A DNA stretch of 64,000 nucleotides from Pararge aegeria (lineage: Eukaryota > Arthropoda > Insecta > Lepidoptera > Nymphalidae): contig NC_053187.1 in the NCBI RefSeq assembly GCF_905163445.1, forward strand, positions 14,260,001-14,324,000, in the 5' to 3' direction. The notes below the pieces were generated by a model. That model was not told where the DNA came from. It made no database searches and saw only the letters and a list, made by a program, of their open reading frames with translations. The translations under genes were made by a program, and so were the position numbers. Shown piece after piece: positions 11,581 through 22,076 of the stretch. Numbering within the stretch: the stretch's first letter is position 1; each line of letters starts with the position of its first letter.

Positions 11581-11924
11581 GGTTAACATAATTCTTTGTT
11601 AACGTATAATATGTCATCAAAACATACACATACATGTTCATGCCCACGGCGGAAATTAGATTTCCTGCTCTATCATCGTACGTAACGCCGGAATAATGAT
11701 ATTCTAACGTGTAACGTGTATCTTGTGCTTTGACACAGTTACGCTGGAAAACATATTCACTTTGCATATTATAACTATCCGTATGTGTCGGGCCTCTTCT
11801 TTATATTATATATATAAAATAAGATTTTTTTACGTTTTGCATATATGATTTACATACCTATGAGAAGCGCAGCGCTTTTTTAGCGCAGTATTATTTTAGA
11901 CTTTCCTTGCACGGAGTGTTCTAG

Positions 11925-12130
11925 ACTAGAATAGAATAGAATAGAATAGAATAGAAAGACTTTATTGCAACACAACAAAAAAAAGGAAAATACAAGGAAA
12001 ACAGTAATAGTACTTAGTGCTAGGGTGCAAAGGCGGCCTTATCACTTAAAGTGATCTTTTAAAGGCAACCTGAGCGTACGAAGCCGATAAAAGAGTGGAA
12101 AATGGATGGTGCATAAAGTAAGTTACAAAA
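11925..12130 (-). mobile_element. LINE 3' end with (TTCTA)n tail
   Basis: On the minus strand, AAGATCACTTTAAGTGATAA, GGCCGCCTTTGCACCC, then TTGCAATAAAGTCTTTCTAT run into five or six TTCTA units. The AATAAAG followed by a simple-repeat tail is a LINE 3' terminus. The same GGCGGxCTTATCACT block is at 46670-46820, also on the minus strand. Confidence 0.65.
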
Positions 12131-12374
12131 AAAAAAAAAAACAAAACAAAAAATGTAATCATAAAATTGTAACCACTTCCTATTTTTTTGATATTATATT
12201 GTGTTATTGCTTAGACATCTATAGTATTATCATAGTAGTATCATCTAAGAGTGAATACAGATTTTTGATTACGTTATTTTGAATAGTGTCACCAACCCCA
12301 TCTTCTCAATCTGTCCACGTCACACTACACCCGACACGCTTGACATCGTTTGATGAGGCTTTCACCAATGCTGA

Positions 12375-12545
12375 CATTTATCAGACACTGATCCAGCTCT
12401 TTGGTCTTCCAACTCTGTGCTAATTGTTACTTTAGTTTTGCGACTCCATTGAGTTACTTTATAGTAAAGTCCGTAACACTGCTTCTTCTATGGATCTCCT
12501 TATTTCTACTCATACTCCGAGCTATCTTTCTCCGTTACCCTTTCT
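12375..12545 (-). mobile_element. LINE RT C-terminal remnant, minus
   Basis: ATGGATCTCCTTATTTCTAC and CATACTCCGAGCTATCTTTC parallel the minus-strand LINE at 15140-15215 (GCGGATCTCCTTATTTCTGA, CATACTCCAAGCATAGCTCT). The coding strand would give the AxLGV..RDxIRNxEIRRR region. It is too decayed to translate cleanly. Confidence 0.6.
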
Positions 12546-13019
12546 CTTAACTTATTTATGCACTGTTAGAAAACGGTAATATTCAGGAGCATCCCCTATT
12601 ATCATTTCGTGTATCTACTACGATGGCCCCTCAGATAATCGCATTGAAGACTTTGATGGCCGTCGGTGGCTTTTACGATGCAATTATCCACTTACCCTGC
12701 CACCGGGCGCACGTTAGCAGCGTATCCTTTATCATCGTTCAACGTAACTGTTGATATATTGCTTATGAGAATATACGGACAGGAAATGAAATAAAAAAAG
12801 GAAAATAGTTTAGTATTTTACGACTTTTTCATCTAAAAAAGGGAAATAAAGTTTTTAGGCTTCATTTATGTAAATCTTTGATTCTGTAATATGTATATAA
12901 GTTCCTTTATTCCATTTTTACTTCCAAATGACTCAAAACATTCAGATGTATCGGTCGTTAGAATCCTTAAAACAACCTGAGTGATTATATCAAGGCTATA
13001 ATCTAGAGGCTATAGGCTA

Positions 13020-13060
13020 TTTTTTCTTGATATAATAGAGGCTATTATATCAAGAAAAAA
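13020..13060. repeat. Perfect 19-bp-arm inverted repeat
   Basis: TTTTTTCTTGATATAATAG and CTATTATATCAAGAAAAAA are exact reverse complements around AGG. The preceding bases repeat GAGGCTATAGGCTAT, so the hairpin may have grown by local templated duplication. Confidence 0.9.
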
Positions 13061-13370
13061 TTTATACGTCGACTGTATGGTGCCATTTTCAAAATTGAAT
13101 TGAAGAAGCTTATATTTATGCTTATAAACTCATGTAAGGGTATTGACACGTCCAAAGCGCTATGTATTATATAATTCTAAAATGCCATTCCAGCTTTAGT
13201 ACATCCCACAACCTATATGTGAACCTTCGTTCTAATCGTATCAAAAAATAAACAAAGATAAGAATTGCACATCGAATAATCAACATCAGTCTTAAAATGT
13301 TTGAATTGGCTTCCTCTCTAATAGGAGAGTTTAGAGAATTAGAGTGTCTCCTACACTTCAGAGCAAATAA

Positions 13371-13577
13371 TCCTACTAATATTATAAATGTGAAAGTGTG
13401 GATGTTTGTTACTCAATCACGCAATAACGGCTGAACGGATTTGGATGAAAGTTGGCATGTATGTAGCATTTGACATGGCAAAGAACATAGGCAACCTTTT
13501 ATCCCGGGAAATAAGAGAGTTCCCGCGGGAAAAAAAAAACTTAAACCACGCGAACTAAGTCGCGGATATCAGTTAGT
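13371..13577 (+). mobile_element. Helitron-like non-autonomous unit
   Basis: It begins TCCTACTAATATTATAAATG and ends near ATATCAGTTAGT after a GC-rich CCGCGGG..CGCGG stretch. In Lepidoptera, units starting TC and ending CTRGT with a 3' hairpin are usually classed as Helitron-like. The internal CGGCTGAACGGATTTGGATG and TTTTATCCCGGGAAAT blocks are characteristic. The class is from general knowledge and not proven here. Confidence 0.55.
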
Positions 13578-14147
13578 TTAATATATTTTTATCTGTTTAA
13601 AAAATGTAGCAACCCTACAGCAGTTTATACCTACAAACTTCTGTTTCCTCTTCAATTCTATAATATATTTTAAAACAATTTTCCACAATACACACAAACT
13701 CCGGAGTATAATACCAGCATAATACCGTAACAACAGTCTGACATTGACTAAGTGGAACGTGAGGATAATAGTGCCTAGAATAGTATCTTGATGCAATACG
13801 TAACTACACGTATACTAAATAAGGATCTCTCCACTTCATTTGCATAATATGTAAACGCCGTAATATTGTTACAAAACACAGTAGAATATTGCTATGTTTA
13901 TTTCCATGTATACCTTCATTTATGTTTTTGTATTTCCGTGCTACATATTATTCTTATAATAGAGGACAATCTATACAATAGAGTACCTGTAGCAGTAATA
14001 TCAAATAATTAATTAAATATGTAATTGTTTCATTGAAGTAATAATATTATGTTTTATAATATGACTCCTAAGATGATTTTGGATCTACCAATGCATAAGT
14101 TTAAAGAATATGTTAAAACACATTAAATACAGCTAGGTTACTATACA

Positions 14148-14405
14148 ATTGATGAATTTCTTAATGACAAGGTTGCTTGAAAGCATCCGGCTCCGCTTTT
14201 ATCTCTTACAAGATAGAAAAATGAATGTTAAAATGTAAAATGTTAATTGTTGATAATGGAAAAAAGCAACTGCTGAGTTTTTTTCCGGCTTCTTCTCGAT
14301 AGAATCTGCTTTCCGAACCGGTGGTAGAGTCACTATAAACAGACAAACTTGACGTTTCAAAAGTGCTTATATTAAGCCTACTTGAAATAAAAGAAATTTG
14401 AATTT
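14148..14405 (-). repeat. Repeat D, minus copy
   Basis: It contains TTCTCGATAGAATCTGCTTT, CCGGTGGTAGAGTCACTATA, GACGTTTCAAAAGTGC and AAGCCTACTTGAAATAAA. The same blocks recur at 19797-19980 (minus) and at 30920, 45810 and 58585 (plus). It is the most frequent non-SINE repeat in the window; the class is unknown. Confidence 0.7.
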
Positions 14406-14879
14406 GCACAACGTGTACATTATACCCAGTAATCAACCTAAACACCGCAAACCAACTTTGCACAATACACTATCCAGGGTATCATAGTATGAGATATGCT
14501 CGCTTGCAAACGTGGAGTCCCTTACACGTTACGAAACATTATACTTTCACGGCAAAATAATCCTTAATCCATTCGTTTTTGAGTCGCAAATATTGTATTT
14601 TGGATATTTATTTTACAAACGTTTTACCAAAAGACAAGCTGTAGAATTTTGGAAATTTAAATAAAAATAATTTCCATTTTATGATAAGTTCATATTACAC
14701 TGCCTCGTTTCGATATGCGAAAACGAATGTTCCATCTCGAGCTAACTTAATAGCTTATTAGAAGTATGAATCCCCAAACTTACCTCCAACGCTCAAAAAA
14801 ATGTTAGGGTTAGCTCACTATCTATGGGCTGTTGCCCACCAATCAGGCATACATGTAATTAATTAATTGGTGCTTTCAT

Positions 14880-15285
14880 CATCAACATAATTTCAACCAA
14901 TTGACGTCCACTGCTGGATATAGGAATTCTGTAGGTAGTTGTGGAACTCCCACGGTCCTGGACCGCTTGCCTCCAGCCGCTCCCAGCGTCTCATCTGTCC
15001 CCCTCGTTGAGGACCGACCTCCGCTGCGTTTACCGACATTCCAGCACCTTAGGACCACAACGTCAATCATTTCATCGAGCTATGTGCCCTGCCCATTGCC
15101 ACTGCAGCTTTGAGACTCGCTGAGCTATGTCGGTAACTCTAGTTCTTCTGCGGATCTCCTTATTTCTGATTTGATCACGTTGACATACTCCAAGCATAGC
15201 TCTCTCCATTGCCCGCTGAGTGACTCTGAGGCTCAACCACGAAAGCGACCACGTTTCGGATCCGTAAGTCATCACTGACATAACG
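14880..15285 (-). mobile_element. Non-LTR retrotransposon RT C-terminus, minus
   Basis: The minus strand encodes YGSETWSLSWLSLRVTQRAM then ERAMLGVCQRDQIRNKEIRR then RTRVTDIAQR, KLQWQWAGHIAR. This is the well-known C-terminal region of a lepidopteran LINE reverse transcriptase, with an expected RRTDGRWG..VLEWRPRTG continuation. A frameshift near 15071 moves the continuation (RCWNVGKRSGGR) to another frame. No YxDD motif is present, so this is a 5'-truncated dead copy. Confidence 0.85.
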
Positions 15286-15354
15286 CACTATTCGAAGCCA
15301 TTAGTCTTCAGGCACTGAGGGATTTTGGTTAATAACAATTAATTTAAACTAAAT

Positions 15355-15530
15355 TTAAATACAAATCCTTGCGAAAATATGCGAAAGTGTGTTTGTTTGT
15401 TTGTTTGTCCTTCCTTTACGCTCTAACCAAGCGACCAATCAACTTGTTTTTAGCGTAGAGTTAGTTTAAAGGAGGGACACTAGCATAGGCTTCTTTCTTA
15501 CAGGATCTCACGGGTAAAAACCCTGATAAA
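15355..15530 (+). mobile_element. Helitron-like fragment
   Basis: GCGAAAGTGTGTTTGTTTGT, repeated GTTT, then GCTCTAACCAAGCGACCAAT and CTTACAGGATCTCACGGG resemble the start and middle of the unit at 13371. The 3' end is not seen. Confidence 0.45.
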
Positions 15531-15794
15531 TGCTGAGGAAGAAAAGCGGGCAATAGCTAGTAATTGATAAAACAAACTAATAATATGTTTGTAGGAACGC
15601 GCATCACTGCGCGTAATAGGCACGTTAGTAATAAGCACCAATGTTTTTTCCACCTGCAGGTATACATTTGTAACTGAAGTATGGAACGTAACAGGCCTGC
15701 TATAATCTATCACAGCGTCATCCCTAGATAATGAGTATATTTCACAAACAATCATGTTCTCTAGATCCCAGATAGGTAGATAATGTTCATTATA

Positions 15795-15875
15795 CACGGT
15801 CATTTCACCAGCAAACGTGCACCTAATTGCATCTACATGCAATTCTGCCGTAACGAACCTCTAGCCGCAAAACTC
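15795..15875 (+). repeat. Palindrome-core element, copy 1
   Basis: The core AATTGCATCTACATGCAATT is at 15825-15844. The left flank TTTCACCAGCAAACGTGCAC and right flank CTGCCGTAACGAACCTCTAG, then CCGCAAA, are shared with copies 2-4. Confidence 0.8.
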
Positions 15876-16564
15876 CATCTATACATATCGTGTACACATA
15901 CCTACAACATATTAAACAATGTATCAATAAACACAAGAGTTAGAATTCCAAAGTCAGATGAAGTTCTTCTGAAACAAAGAATTTTCATCGCCTCACTTTT
16001 ATTTTCTACTCTTTTTAACGTTACATTGGGAAAATAAAAACAAAGAGAGTATAATTAAAAAAAAAATATATACTATTTGATCATAATTATCCATTAAAAT
16101 ATTATTTTCATTACAATAAATGGTTGTTACAGTAATAAATACCACACCGCGTCGCTCGCACATTTCTCAGCGTTTTTCGAATGTCGAAACTGGCAGGTCG
16201 GAAAAGTATTGCCATAAAACCCTTAGTATTTCTAGCAATAGGTACTTTTATTTTCATACTTTTAATGTTACTACTTAATTTGTGGTCTCGCAATCAGAGT
16301 GAAAACATAATTTACAATCAATGCGCTTAATTCAGAGTATCGGAACACAATAATTTCAAAGCAAAATGCGGTTACCCGAATGGCAACCAGTTTCCTTATG
16401 GCATGCTCTTTAGAAATCTCCCGCACTCCGAACACGTTTCCTATCAACTGGTGGAAATGCGCCCTAATTAGAACATAAAGATCCATCGAGCATAGAGAAT
16501 AATAAATGAATTTCAAAGCAACATGGAATTCATTATATGTTGTTAATAGCTGCCTTTGTAAATG

Positions 16565-16640
16565 TTTACCTATTTTACCTGAAGACGGGCCCGTAATTGC
16601 GTCTGCATGCAATTCTGCAATAATGAACCTCGGCAAATAA
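16565..16640 (+). repeat. Palindrome-core element, copy 2
   Basis: The core AATTGCGTCTGCATGCAATT is at 16595-16614. The right flank CTGCAATAATGAACCTCGGC and left flank TTTTACCTGAAGACGGGC align with copy 1. Confidence 0.8.
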
Positions 16641-16714
16641 ATATAGCTGTACATTCAAAACATGAACACAAAATTAATTTATAATAGCATCTGAATAACG
16701 GAAATAAATTTGAA

Positions 16715-16790
16715 CTGTATTTTCACTTGCAGACTTGTGCGAAATTGCATTTACATGCAAACCTATTTTAAGGTTCGGTTGTAAAACGTT
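16715..16790 (+). repeat. Palindrome-core element, copy 3
   Basis: The core AATTGCATTTACATGCAAA is at 16743-16761. The left flank TTTTCACTTGCAGACTTGTG aligns with copy 1; the right flank is diverged. Confidence 0.65.
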
Positions 16791-17700
16791 GAATCGTTCC
16801 CGGTCAGAAGTTTGGTGAGTAGGTGTGTTTGTTTACTACAATTTTCCTAAAATGTTGTTTGCATTACGTACGTTTTACTTACTTACATCGAAAAGTTAGT
16901 TGGTAAGGTTGGTAAAAGGGATTTACGTCCATAAGTTGTTTTTGTATTCATGAATTTTTTTTCGTTCTTGTTTAGTTTTCCTAGAAAAGTTTAGTGAACC
17001 AAATGTACTAAGTTTTCCACAAAAAAACGCGTCGATAACCCTAACATTAAATTTATTTATACTTTGAGTCAAATGAGGTTATGAATTCTGTACAATGAAG
17101 ATATTTTTTTAATTATTTTTGTAGCACTCTACTCAATCGATACTGAACCCAAAACTGTTTTTTTTTCATTCGTGTCTGTTTGCTAGCTTTTAAATTTAGC
17201 AATTATCGCGCGCTTGCGACTTACAAACTGATAAAGCAATAAACAAGTCGAAATATACTTGAAAATGTCGAAAGAAGAAAAATGATTTTGTAGATTCAGT
17301 TACAGTCGTTGCAAACTTCATTTTACACGTGAAGTTGACGTTGTTGCATTAGCATACAATCTTTAGTTATTACGCAATTCGTAAAAAGAATAATATTTGG
17401 GATTATCTTCACATTCTGATCCTGTCCGATTTAAGATTTAACATGTTGTCAAAGCATGTAGCATGAATATAAACCTAATTTGAATATTATGAGTCACACC
17501 AGTTCGAGGATAGCTCATTTCCATTTCCAAAAATGTTTTAAAGGGTTTATTTAATTGGATGTTCGTGATTTTTTTATGTTACTGTTCTATTTTAAAAATA
17601 TATTTAGTATTTAATATATTTAGCACTAAGGAATTGGCGTTTTCTAACCCCATACCTCGAATGTGACTGCATTACTATTATCATCATTCACGTGGTAATA

Positions 17701-18018
17701 AGCGATGATAACCCAGTGGGTAGGACTTTGACTTCACTTTTCGGGGGTTTGAATCCCAACACCAATCCATCGCACCTCTAATTTTTCAAAGTTATGTGCG
17801 TTTTAAACAATTAAAATATCACTTGCTTCAACAGTGAATAAAAACATCGTGAGGAAACCTTCATACCTGAGAGTTCTCAATATTGTTCTTAAAGGTGTGT
17901 GAAGTCCACCACTCCGCACTGGGCCAGCGTGGTGGACTACTGCCTTAACCCTTTTTCATTCTGGGAGGAGACCCGTGCCCTGAAAAGGCCGGTAATGGGT
18001 TTATATGATGATGATGAT
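17701..18018 (+). mobile_element. SINE-C, nearly full length
   Basis: The A-box region is GATAACCCAGTGGGTAGGAC and the B-box-like sequence is GGGTTTGAATCCCAAC. The body is TCAAAGTTATGTGCGTTTTA, ACTTGCTTCAACAGTGAA, CCTGAGAGTTCTCAATATTG, CCGCACTGGGCCAGCGTGGT and GGAGGAGACCCGTGCCCT, ending in GGTAATGGGTTTATATGATG with a (ATG)n tail. This is a very common lepidopteran tRNA-derived SINE. Confidence 0.85.
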
Positions 18019-18279
18019 AACGTGGTAATAATGGTTATACTCCACCAAACCGCATTCTAGCAGCGTGGTGGGTATAACCTCTTTATACGTCTCTACAATA
18101 AGCTTAGAAGGAGCCTTTGTCCAGCACTGGGATATTAATAGTTTGCTGTATCTAACACTCATAACTTACTTCACTCCGATACCGAGTCATTTTCAATAGA
18201 TATAGACTTCAGAACAAAAAATCGACTCTAGATTCAGCCTCTCTGTTCTATCTATGTTCGGGGTAATCGCGACCTTAGT

Positions 18280-18335
18280 TATACTATAATTGCATGTACG
18301 TGCAATCCAACAGTAATTGTCTTGAGCCGCAACTA
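18280..18335 (+). repeat. Palindrome-core element, copy 4
   Basis: Core AATTGCATGTACGTGCAAT at about 18289-18307. The right flank ends TTGAGCCGCAAC, parallel to the CTAGCCGCAAA of copy 1. It is the nearest of the four to a perfect palindrome at its left half. Confidence 0.6.
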
Positions 18336-18502
18336 AACGTTAAGGCAAGAGCAGCTATTACAATTGAAACCGACTATTAAAAAGTACCTATATAAAAAGA
18401 TTATTTCAAACTATTCCTAACCCGTGACGTCTTTTGCGTATAATATCTGATTTCCTGTGAAATGAAATTTTACATGTTAATGCCAGTCTATTCTTGCAAC
18501 TT

Positions 18503-18768
18503 TGACGGCCGATTGGCGCAGTGGGCAGCGACCCTGCTTTCTGAGCCAAGGCCGTGGGTTCGATTCCCAAAACTGGACAATGTTTTTTTAATGAACATGA
18601 ATGTTTTTCAGTGTCTGGGTGTTTATCTATATATTATAAGTATTTATGTATATTATTCATATTATTCTTCTTCAGTCATCTGAGTACCCATAACACAAAT
18701 TATGCTTTCTTTGGGGCTAGATGGCGATGTGTGTATTGTCGTAGTATATTTATTTATTTTATTTTAAC
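18503..18768 (+). mobile_element. SINE-B, full length
   Basis: The head GACGGCCGATTGGCGCAGTG, B box GGTTCGATTCCC, body TTCAGTGTCTGGGTGTTTAT and TTTGGGGCTAGATGGCGATG, and TTTA tail match the copy at 7486. Confidence 0.85.
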
Positions 18769-19590
18769 ATCGCCCGCGCCAAAATGATAAAAACTTATTG
18801 ATAAGTAAATTTTTCAATATAAACTTTCATCCGCAATTAGGCATCCGCAACTTTCATAGCAGGGTAGTTCAAGAGATAAGCGCATTCAAACAACTCAAAA
18901 AACAAACACTTCAGTTTTATTATTAGAGTAGAAGTATATAATGGGATAGAGAAGCCCTAGGCAATGGCAAATTACCCAAGAAAAAAATCTAAATCAATCA
19001 AGTAATTAGGTTTAAAGTCATAGGGTAAAAGTTCCGTTTAACCTAATGACTGCCAACTAAGAAGGCATAAAACTATGGAGTTGCTTCCGTAGTTTAAGTT
19101 GTTCATACAATCTGCTAGCTTATTCTATATAGATACTTTAACTAGTTGCCATGAAATAACAGTGCATATTGCATCTCAATTGATTTGTTCTCGTCAGCAA
19201 GTACCCACCATTTTGCTCCAATGCGGGCTAACGAGGTTAGATAATACGCAACTAGGCCATACTTATAATAAATACCAGTGTATTTAACCTTCTATTTAGA
19301 ACTAATGATTGTCTTACTTCGTTCCGATGCTATTTCTGAGCAAGAAAATATTCCCATGCTGACTCTCACCGTCTTTACTAAGATATTCCCATATGAGTTG
19401 TTTTCAAAAAAATATTTTAACTTCAAAAACCCCTTACGGATGTTCTTAAAATATTCAAGTCCAGGTTAGACATTCACAGGTTTCTGAAAATAAAAGTTGC
19501 CTTCCTTTAAAGTTTCTATTTATATAATCAATTAATCATCCACCAATAAAAGTCGTTACTATAGGTATTATAATTACTTTAATAAGTTCA

Positions 19591-19752
19591 AGCGGTGTTA
19601 GCGCAGTGGTTAGGACTTCGGCTTCGCTAACCTCTCTAGGCTATGTGCGTTTTAAGCAGATAAATATCACTTGCTTCAACAGTAAAGGAAAACATAGTGA
19701 TGAAACCTGCGTGCCTGAGAGTTCTCTATAATCTTTTCAAAGGTGTGTGCTA
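19591..19752 (+). mobile_element. SINE-C, 3'-truncated
   Basis: AGCGGTGTTAGCGCAGTGGT, TATGTGCGTTTTAAGCAG, TGAAACCTGCGTGCCTGAG and TTCAAAGGTGTGTGC. The B box is deleted and the 3' half is replaced by the minus-strand repeat D that begins about 45 bases on. Confidence 0.75.
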
Positions 19753-19796
19753 TGACTATTTGCTTAAGTATAAACATTACCGTGTAGTAACAACGA

Positions 19797-19980
19797 TTTA
19801 GTAATAATACTAAACTGGTAGCAATTGACGAATTTCTTAACGACAAGGCTGGTTTGATGGCCGCTTCTCGATTCTTCTCGATAGAATCTGTCTTCCAAAC
19901 CAGTGGTAGAGTCATTGCAAACAGACTTACATGAAGTTTCAAAAGTAGGCCAACTTGACTAAATCTCCCTTTTGAAATAT
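19797..19980 (-). repeat. Repeat D, minus copy
   Basis: It shares GACGAATTTCTTAACGACAA, TTCTCGATAGAATCTGTCTT and AACCAGTGGTAGAGTCATTG with 14148-14405. Confidence 0.7.
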
Positions 19981-20109
19981 ACTCAAATAGAGGAAGATAG
20001 AAGCATTATCTTGCATAATTTCATAATATACAATGAACATTAAGCATTTAGCAACTATTCATTGTAAAGTCGACATCTCCTGAAGATGCGTAGAGTCCTT
20101 TTAGGAAGA

Positions 20110-20335
20110 TCTGTTTATCTTATATCTTTAAACGAGCAATTTTTGTATATATATAATTGGAATCTCGGAATCGGCTCCAACGATTTTCATGAAATTTAGT
20201 ATACAGGGGGATTCGGGGGCGATAAATCGATCGAGGATTCATTTTTAGAAAATGTAATTTTAGTCATATTTTCCGGTAATAACCGATTTGGTGCTACGAA
20301 GTTGCATTTGTCAGCTAGTTATACCTAATCTTTGT
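20110..20335 (+). repeat. Repeat F
   Basis: TCTTTAAACGAGCAATTTTT, GAATCTCGGAATCGGCTCCA, GCGATAAATCGATCGAGGAT, TTAGAAAATGTAATTTTAG and ACGAAGTTGCATTTGTCAGC, ending in GCTAGTTAT. It matches 47550-47728. The CAGCTAGT end suggests a Helitron-like non-autonomous element. Confidence 0.65.
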
Positions 20336-21035
20336 AGAATTTATATATCATACAGGTCAGATTTTCTCGATCACGGAATATAGCAAAAGCTAAATGTTCA
20401 AGTAGAGTTGATAGCACAAATAACTGATTTGATCTTTTTTGTAAGTCTTAGATGTAAAATTCATTTACCTGTTTATATTATAACTATTTATTTGCCACTG
20501 CTTTGTACCCAATCGAATGGCACTAATATTATTATTGAACAGCTCTTGATATAACTAATTAGAGTAGCAGCTGTGTTATTTATAGTTTTGGCACATTATT
20601 GCATTTTGCTACATACCTGTCACTTTCTATGTTAGTAAATAATAATTGTTTGTATCAATCTGCATTAATGAACAGGTCACTAAAAATATTGAATTTATTA
20701 CGGTTATCAATATTCCAGCCAAAAATAACACCTAGTTACCCTTTTTAATTAATATGATGCCTATGTCTTTATTAATAAGCCAATTAACAATATATAAGTC
20801 TTGTCTATGGGTTTTATATTAAAAAAGTATTGTATTTTAAAAATATTTGATTGAAATCAGTTCCCCTGACTCATAACCAGCTTCAGGCCCGTTTCATGAC
20901 CTACAAAGAACACACATTTCACATCAATCTGAAGTGAACCTTCTTCCGGTGTACGAGAGTTCGACTTTCATTAAGTGGTGCAGTGAGTTGTGACGTTTTT
21001 CACGCGGAGGTTGCGTGCCGGCGTACGCGGTACGC

Positions 21036-21269
21036 ATGCGGCGCGCCCCTTCGACCCCCGGCAAAATGGCGATGCCAACATGGCCGCCGGGCAGCCGCAG
21101 GATGCTCCGTGACGCTGCTCTCGTTCGAAACAACGCTGACACGAATTCTCAGCCGCCTGTACATTTTGACACGCACATCCGCATAGAAACTGGCCGTCCC
21201 ATCGATTTATTGCTTGCTCCGATACGTCGCGTCTCGGGCGAACCGCGCGTGCATGCGTGCAACAAGTGA
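21036..21269 (+). other. Upstream ORF or alternative coding exon (77 codons)
   Basis: An ATG-initiated frame reads MRRAPSTPGKMAMPTWPPGS at the start and IETGRPIDLLLAPIRR near the end, finishing ...VHACNK and stop. It lies in the GC-rich block, so length alone is weak evidence. A possible donor CAACAA|GTGATA just before the stop would leave phase 2 and could splice to the UCR1 exon, but the site is poor. No family is recognised. The likelier reading is a 5'UTR upstream ORF. Confidence 0.3.
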
Positions 21270-21808
21270 TAGCGCGCAGAAAGTTGCGATAATCGACGCA
21301 CTAGTGCTGATCTGTAGCAGTGATGTGATTGTGGACCGCTTACAAATATAGAACGTGCCCTTTCGGTTAGCGGCGCGGGTGAGCCAAGCGAGTGGCCGCG
21401 GCCCACGTTCCCCGCGCCGCGAAACGTCAACAGTGCCGCGTCACGCAGGCCGCTTCACATAAATAATATCAACACGCACGCGTACCCACTAGCGGCTCCC
21501 TGTTACGGGCTAATCAGTGAAATCATCGTCATCGATACGTATCGCGAACAGTTAACAGTCAGATTTCATAATCTGTTCAAATCGAATCGATAAGTGAAAT
21601 GTTTTATTTATTGACTATTGATATGACAACAAAACAAGCGAATCCCACAGAGCGTGTAGCTTCGCATCGGCAAGTCCAGTCGTAGTCGCGACCGCGCGTG
21701 TACCGATCGTCGTCGTAGAGCACGTGCGCTTCATGCAGCCGGAACGTTACTCGTACCGGGCGCGCCGAGTAGCGGAGTGTGACTAGACGGATCAGTGGAC
21801 TGACACTG

Positions 21809-21874
21809 ATGCATATGGCAGGAAATTATTCGTGGTGGTCGGGTCGGAGACGCGTCCGTCGGATAGCGCGATAG
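21809..21874 (+). other. Short upstream ORF (21 codons) before first exon 2
   Basis: ATG at 21809 (MHMAGNYSWWSGRRRVRRIA R, stop TAG at 21872-21874) ends five bases before the ATG at 21880. Such close termination would favour reinitiation. It is visible in sequence; its effect on translation is inference. Confidence 0.4.
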
Positions 21875-21879
21875 GCGCC

Positions 21880-22076
21880 ATGATCACACTGGTGTTTGCG
21901 GTGTGGTCGGCCGCGCGCGCGCTGGGCCTGGCGTGCGAGGCGGCCTCGTCCCCCGAGGCGGATGAGGCGCCTTTGCTGCCTCGCCTGCGCTCGGCACGCG
22001 CCTCCAGCGACCTGTCCACGCTCAGCACCACCACTACCAGCTCTAGCCAGACTAGTAGCGGAGACTATCCTAAGAG
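21880..22076 (+). CDS. dnc: PDE4/dunce candidate first coding exon 2 (hydrophobic N-terminus)
   Basis: The ATG at 21880 gives 65 codons plus AG|. Residues 1-18 (MITLVFAVWSAARALGLA) are largely hydrophobic. They are followed by an acidic patch (SSPEADEAP), a basic piece (PRLRSARASSD) and a Ser/Thr run (about 44-60). An in-frame stop at 21784 and no earlier in-frame ATG support the start. The end is taken at AAGAG|GTCTAC (GT at 22077). It leaves phase 2 and would give S-FDVENG when joined to 38094. The donor's +3 to +6 bases are weak, so the boundary is the least certain part. I do not recognise the sequence from a named isoform. The hydrophobic start could be a membrane anchor, as short PDE4 N-termini often direct localisation. 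Confidence 0.5.

Larger units (their letters stand above)
6868..21879. other. Intron or intergenic stretch between candidate first exons 1 and 2
   Basis: No supported coding exon apart from the upstream ORFs near its 3' end. It is dense with SINE-A/B/C copies, several decayed LINE C-termini on both strands, Helitron-like units and perfect palindromes, each listed separately. Fragments too decayed to delimit well include 7265-7400 (minus, SINE-D-like), 8695-8830 and 10168-10215 (Helitron-like starts with ATTATAAATxxGAAAG), 18030-18160, and 20040-20095 (repeat E). I see nothing recognisable in about 9300-10150 and 10620-11400. Confidence 0.65.
20930..21879 (+). promoter_or_regulatory. GC-rich promoter / 5'UTR block for first exon 2
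   Basis: GC and CpG content rises sharply against AT-rich flanks from about 20930 to the exon at 21880. Two YY1/Pho-like motifs, CAAAATGGCG (21062-21071) and AACATGGCCGCC (21077-21088), lie close together. There are at least two upstream ORFs. I read it as a promoter with long 5'UTR. The exact transcription start cannot be seen from sequence alone. Confidence 0.6.

Noticed and set aside
11935..11957. Independent AATAG microsatellite
   Set aside because: It is the simple-repeat tail of the minus-strand LINE 3' end beside it.
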